A stretch of DNA of 64,000 nt from Gp6-AA40 sp032156805 (GTDB taxonomy: Bacteria > Acidobacteriota > Vicinamibacteria > Vicinamibacterales > UBA2999): the NCBI GenBank assembly GCA_032156805.1, contig JALDXQ010000002.1, forward strand, positions 36,003 to 100,002, read 5' to 3'. The notes under the pieces are model-generated. The model was not told the origin of the DNA, searched no databases, and was given only the letters and a program-made list of their open reading frames with translations. Position 1 is the first letter of the stretch. Each line of letters starts with the position of its first letter. Of this stretch, positions 61,427 through 64,000 are shown piece by piece. Both the position numbers and the translations under genes were made by a program.

Positions 61427-62710
61427 ATGAACCGTGTTGTGAATGTCACTGTGATCGCACTGCTGCTGACGCATGTCACTATCGCGCAGACGGCGGATAC
61501 GCTACGGCCCCCTCATTCCAACGTCGTACTGGAGTGGAACCGAATCGTCCTGTCGACGATCGGCGGGCAGACGGGCGTGGACCAGGTGAGGACGGCCACC
61601 ATCGCGCACCTTGCCGTCTTCGAGGCGGTCAATGCCGTCACGGGAGATTTCGCCCCCTACCTCGAAACCACCATTCCTTCGCCGGCTGCGTCGATAGAGG
61701 CAGCTGCGATCGCCGCAGCGCATCACGTCCTCGCCCGCTACGTGAGCGAGCAGAGAGAGCAACTCGGGGCCGAGCGGGACCGGGCACTAAAGAAGATCCC
61801 GGATGGTCCCGCCAAGAGACTGGGGGTGTCCCTCGGCGAACGCGTCGCCGAGGCCATGGCCCAGCAGCGGGAACACGATGGCTCCGAGTCACCGGAACTG
61901 TACGACCCACAACCCACCGCCCCGGGCCAATGGCAGCTCACGCCGGGCTGCTCGTCCAACGGTGGGCTGTTCTTTCATTGGCGAAACGTGAAGCCATTCG
62001 GCATCCGGAGCGGAGATCAATTCCGCGCAGGTCCGCCGCCACGCCTGACCGGCCGGAGATTCGCGAGGGACTTCGAGGAAGTGAAGCGCGTCGGCGCGAT
62101 GAACAGCACTCAGCGCCCCGCGGATCGGACCGACGTGGCTCGCTTCTTCGCTGCCGTGCCGTCGCAGCTGGTCTGGAACCCGATTGCCCGGCAGATCGCC
62201 AGCGCTCGACGGCTGTCGATCCCGGAGAGCGCACGGCTTTTCGCCCTGCTCAACATGGCAATGAACGACGCGCTGATCGCCGTCATGGACGCGAAGTATC
62301 ACTACACGTTCTGGCGTCCTGAGACTGCGATTCATGCCGCCGACACCGACGACAACCCGGCAACCGATCCTGACGCCAGTTTCGAGCCGTTCATCGTCAC
62401 CCCGTGCCACCCGAGCTATCCGTCGGCACATGCCTCATCGAGCTACGCAGCGCGCGCGGTGATCGAACGCTTGCACGGTGACGGTCGCCACGTCGTGCGT
62501 CTGTCCACGGCGAGTCTTCCCGATATCGAACTCCGCTACACACATCTCGAGCAGGTGACACGAGACATTGACGACGCACGGATCTATGGCGGCATTCATT
62601 TTCGATTTGACCAGGAAGCGGGAGGGCGCCAAGGCCGCCGGGTCGGCGAGTACGTCGTCGCTCGTACGCTTCGTCGCGTGAAGAACCGCGAGCACCATGA
62701 GCGGCGCTGA
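61427..62710 (+). CDS. Exported vanadium-dependent haloperoxidase-like PAP2 protein
   Basis: 427 residues from ATG 61427; AAGGAG lies 6 nt before it, whereas the earlier ATG at 61421 directly touches the ribosome-binding site. Signal peptide about 1-21 (ending IAQT). The vanadate/phosphate-binding residues are in 'KYHYTFWRPETAI', 'CHPSYPSAHASSSYA' and 'ARIYGGIHFRFD', which give Lys, Arg, the SAH histidine region, and the final Arg/His. Members oxidise halides with peroxide or act as acid phosphatases. The next gene starts 14 nt inside its end. Regulation may involve the divergent wHTH-AAA-TPR gene and the leader hairpins. Confidence 0.88.
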   Translation: MNRVVNVTVIALLLTHVTIAQTADTLRPPHSNVVLEWNRIVLSTIGGQTGVDQVRTATIAHLAVFEAVNAVTGDFAPYLETTIPSPAASIEAAAIAAAHHVLARYVSEQREQLGAERDRALKKIPDGPAKRLGVSLGERVAEAMAQQREHDGSESPELYDPQPTAPGQWQLTPGCSSNGGLFFHWRNVKPFGIRSGDQFRAGPPPRLTGRRFARDFEEVKRVGAMNSTQRPADRTDVARFFAAVPSQLVWNPIARQIASARRLSIPESARLFALLNMAMNDALIAVMDAKYHYTFWRPETAIHAADTDDNPATDPDASFEPFIVTPCHPSYPSAHASSSYAARAVIERLHGDGRHVVRLSTASLPDIELRYTHLEQVTRDIDDARIYGGIHFRFDQEAGGRQGRRVGEYVVARTLRRVKNREHHERR

Positions 62711-64000
62711 CCGACTCGGTCACCACGCAATCGTCATCGGCGCGAGCATCACCGGCCTCGCCGCCGCGCAGGTGTTCGCTGACCGATTCGATCGCGTCAC
62801 CGTGCTGGATCGCGACTCACTGCCGGCCGAGGCGGCAAATCGCCCGGCCATTCCGCAGGGGCGGCATGGACATGCGCTCCTCGCCAGCGGACTGATCGCG
62901 TTGGAGCAACTCTTTCCTGGCCTCGAGACCGAGTTGGTCGGAGCTGGAGCGATCGGCGGTGACGTGATCGGCGACGTCCGATGGTTCCAGCACGGACGCT
63001 ACAAGAAGAAGTTTCAAAGTGGTTTGCGCGGTGTGCTCATGAGTCGGCCGCTGCTCGAACACACGATCCGGGCACGCGTCAGGCAGCGACACAACATTCA
63101 GCTCGTGGATGGGCGTCACGTGATCGGGCTGCTCGCCGCGCCTGCCAAGGAGCGAGTGATCGGCGTCAGAACAGACGGTGGCCGCAACGGGAATCCTGAA
63201 CTCGCCGATCTGGTGCTCGATGCCTCAGGCCGTGCATCCCGGTCCCCGACCTGACTGACCGAGATTGGGTATGACGCCCCGGTCACCGAGCACGTCGAGA
63301 TCGACGTTTCGTACGCGACCAGGCTCTATCGACGGGAGACGACGCACCTTGCCGGAGACGCCGGGGTCGTCATCGCTGCCACGCCTCCTGCAGGCAGGCG
63401 GCTCGGCTTCATGCTGGCGATTGAGCATCAGCGCTGGATGGTGACGCTCGGTGGTCTCCTCGGTGACAGTGCGCCGATGGACGACCGTGGCTATCTGGCC
63501 TTTGCACGATCGCTCCCCTGTCCCGACCTCTACGATGTGATCCAACGCGCGGCAGCCGTGACTGATGTGGCGTGCTTCGCCTTCGACGATAGCCGGTGGC
63601 ATCACTACGAACGACTGCGACGATTCCCTGAGTCGTACGTGGTGCTGGGCGATGCGTTGTGCAGCTTCAATCCGGTCTACGGTCAGGGCATGAGCGTCGC
63701 CGTGCTCGAGGTGCTCGCACTTCGCGACTGCCTGAGCAACCCAGAGGGGATGCGACACCTCTGGCAGCGGCTGCTTCCCCGCGTCTCGCGCATCGTTGAC
63801 GGCGCCTGGCAACTCGCCGTGCGCAGCGACATGGCCTATCCGGAAGTCGTGGGGCGACGGCGTCACCGCATGAGAACGGCAATGCAGTGGTACCTCGAGC
63901 GAGTGCACAAGGCGGCGGCATCAGACGAGGTCGTCTGTCGAACCTTTTTCGATGTCGCCAACCTGCTCGCGCCGCCGCGGGCGCTGGTGCACCCGCGGAT
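62697..64000 (+). pseudogene. FAD-dependent oxidoreductase interrupted by one in-frame TGA; 3' end cut by window
   Basis: The frame starts at ATG 62697 with a dinucleotide-binding motif 'AIVIGASITGLAAAQVF', 'VTVLDRD' and 'QGRHGHALL'. It stops at TGA 63252-63254, after 'DASGRASRSPT'. The same frame then runs open to the window edge, with 'LTEIGYDAPVTE' at once and later 'YVVLGDALCSFNPVYGQGMSV', the second FAD motif of the same family. Related proteins usually have Trp (TGG) at the stop site, in an R-x-P-x-W-L pattern, so a single G-to-A change explains the break. The first part alone (185 residues) would lack the catalytic half. It overlaps the haloperoxidase-like gene by 14 nt. Confidence 0.8.

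Noticed and set aside
63225..63908. 227-residue minus-strand frame near the right edge
   Set aside because: Antisense to the second half of the FAD oxidoreductase, whose FAD motif is clear on the plus strand.
1..64000. CRISPR arrays, tRNA or rRNA genes, insertion sequences, prophage
   Set aside because: No regularly spaced identical repeats with unique spacers, no cloverleaf with a GTTCGAAT-type arm, and no transposase, integrase or phage structural protein were seen.

Overview
The window is GC-rich, densely coded bacterial DNA. The most likely host is an Acidobacteriota member, probably of the Vicinamibacteria lineage. This is an inference from gene content: two orphan MacB/FtsX-type permeases of the 'acidobacterial duplicated orphan permease' (ADOP) class plus the remnant of a third, a huge CarboxypepD_reg TonB-dependent receptor, a Reg_prop/Y_Y_Y histidine kinase, DUF6152 and DUF6644 proteins, a bactofilin and exported PQQ quinoproteins. 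I saw no rRNA, tRNA, CRISPR array, insertion sequence or prophage.

Layout. 0-5 kb: a minus-strand pair of degenerate signalling proteins (pseudokinase-like, cut by the edge, and a GGDEF-like protein that lost its signature), then RidA and a PQQ dehydrogenase with a lanthanide-type Asp-x-Asp, and a bactofilin. 5-9 kb: a papain-like peptidase fused to an alpha/beta hydrolase, a DUF763 protein and a TfoX-N-like protein. 9-20 kb: histidine kinase/response regulator, TonB receptor, second quinoprotein, polysaccharide deacetylase, DinB protein and a two-haem cytochrome c, together suggesting a regulated periplasmic uptake and oxidation module. 20-30 kb: 5'-3' exonuclease, membrane hydrolase, small CxxC protein, an ECF-sigma/PheRS-like fusion, an ATP-dependent DNA ligase, a DJ-1/PfpI protein and a full-length Lhr helicase. 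30-37.6 kb: DapB-like dehydrogenase plus membrane protein, divergent from an M1 peptidase and a run of small membrane or exported proteins. 37.7-43 kb: an ADOP permease, a patch of genomic rubble (permease remnant, 0.2-kb direct repeats, REP palindromes), then a split LigD (ligase and polymerase as two coupled genes). 43-50.6 kb: DUF1428, PPOX flavoprotein, exported acetamidase-like protein, duplicated CxxC exported protein, second ADOP permease and a TPR lipoprotein. 50.6-58.3 kb: a TIR-rich membrane locus in which two TIR membrane proteins lie downstream of a CDP-alcohol phosphatidyltransferase/GtrA/PAP2 operon, facing an AAA-TIR-TM protein. 58.3-64 kb: wHTH-AAA-TPR regulator, vanadium-haloperoxidase-like protein, and an FAD oxidoreductase interrupted by one in-frame TGA.

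The strongest novelty candidates are the ECF sigma/PheRS-like fusion at 22.6-23.9 kb, which has a near-ideal internal ribosome-binding site at the domain boundary, and the TIR/phospholipid-enzyme locus at 50.6-58.3 kb. Intergenic spaces carry several families of short periodic repeats arranged as inverted pairs, and a REP palindrome has been absorbed in frame into the Lhr helicase. All functional statements come from reading motifs by eye; no database search was run.
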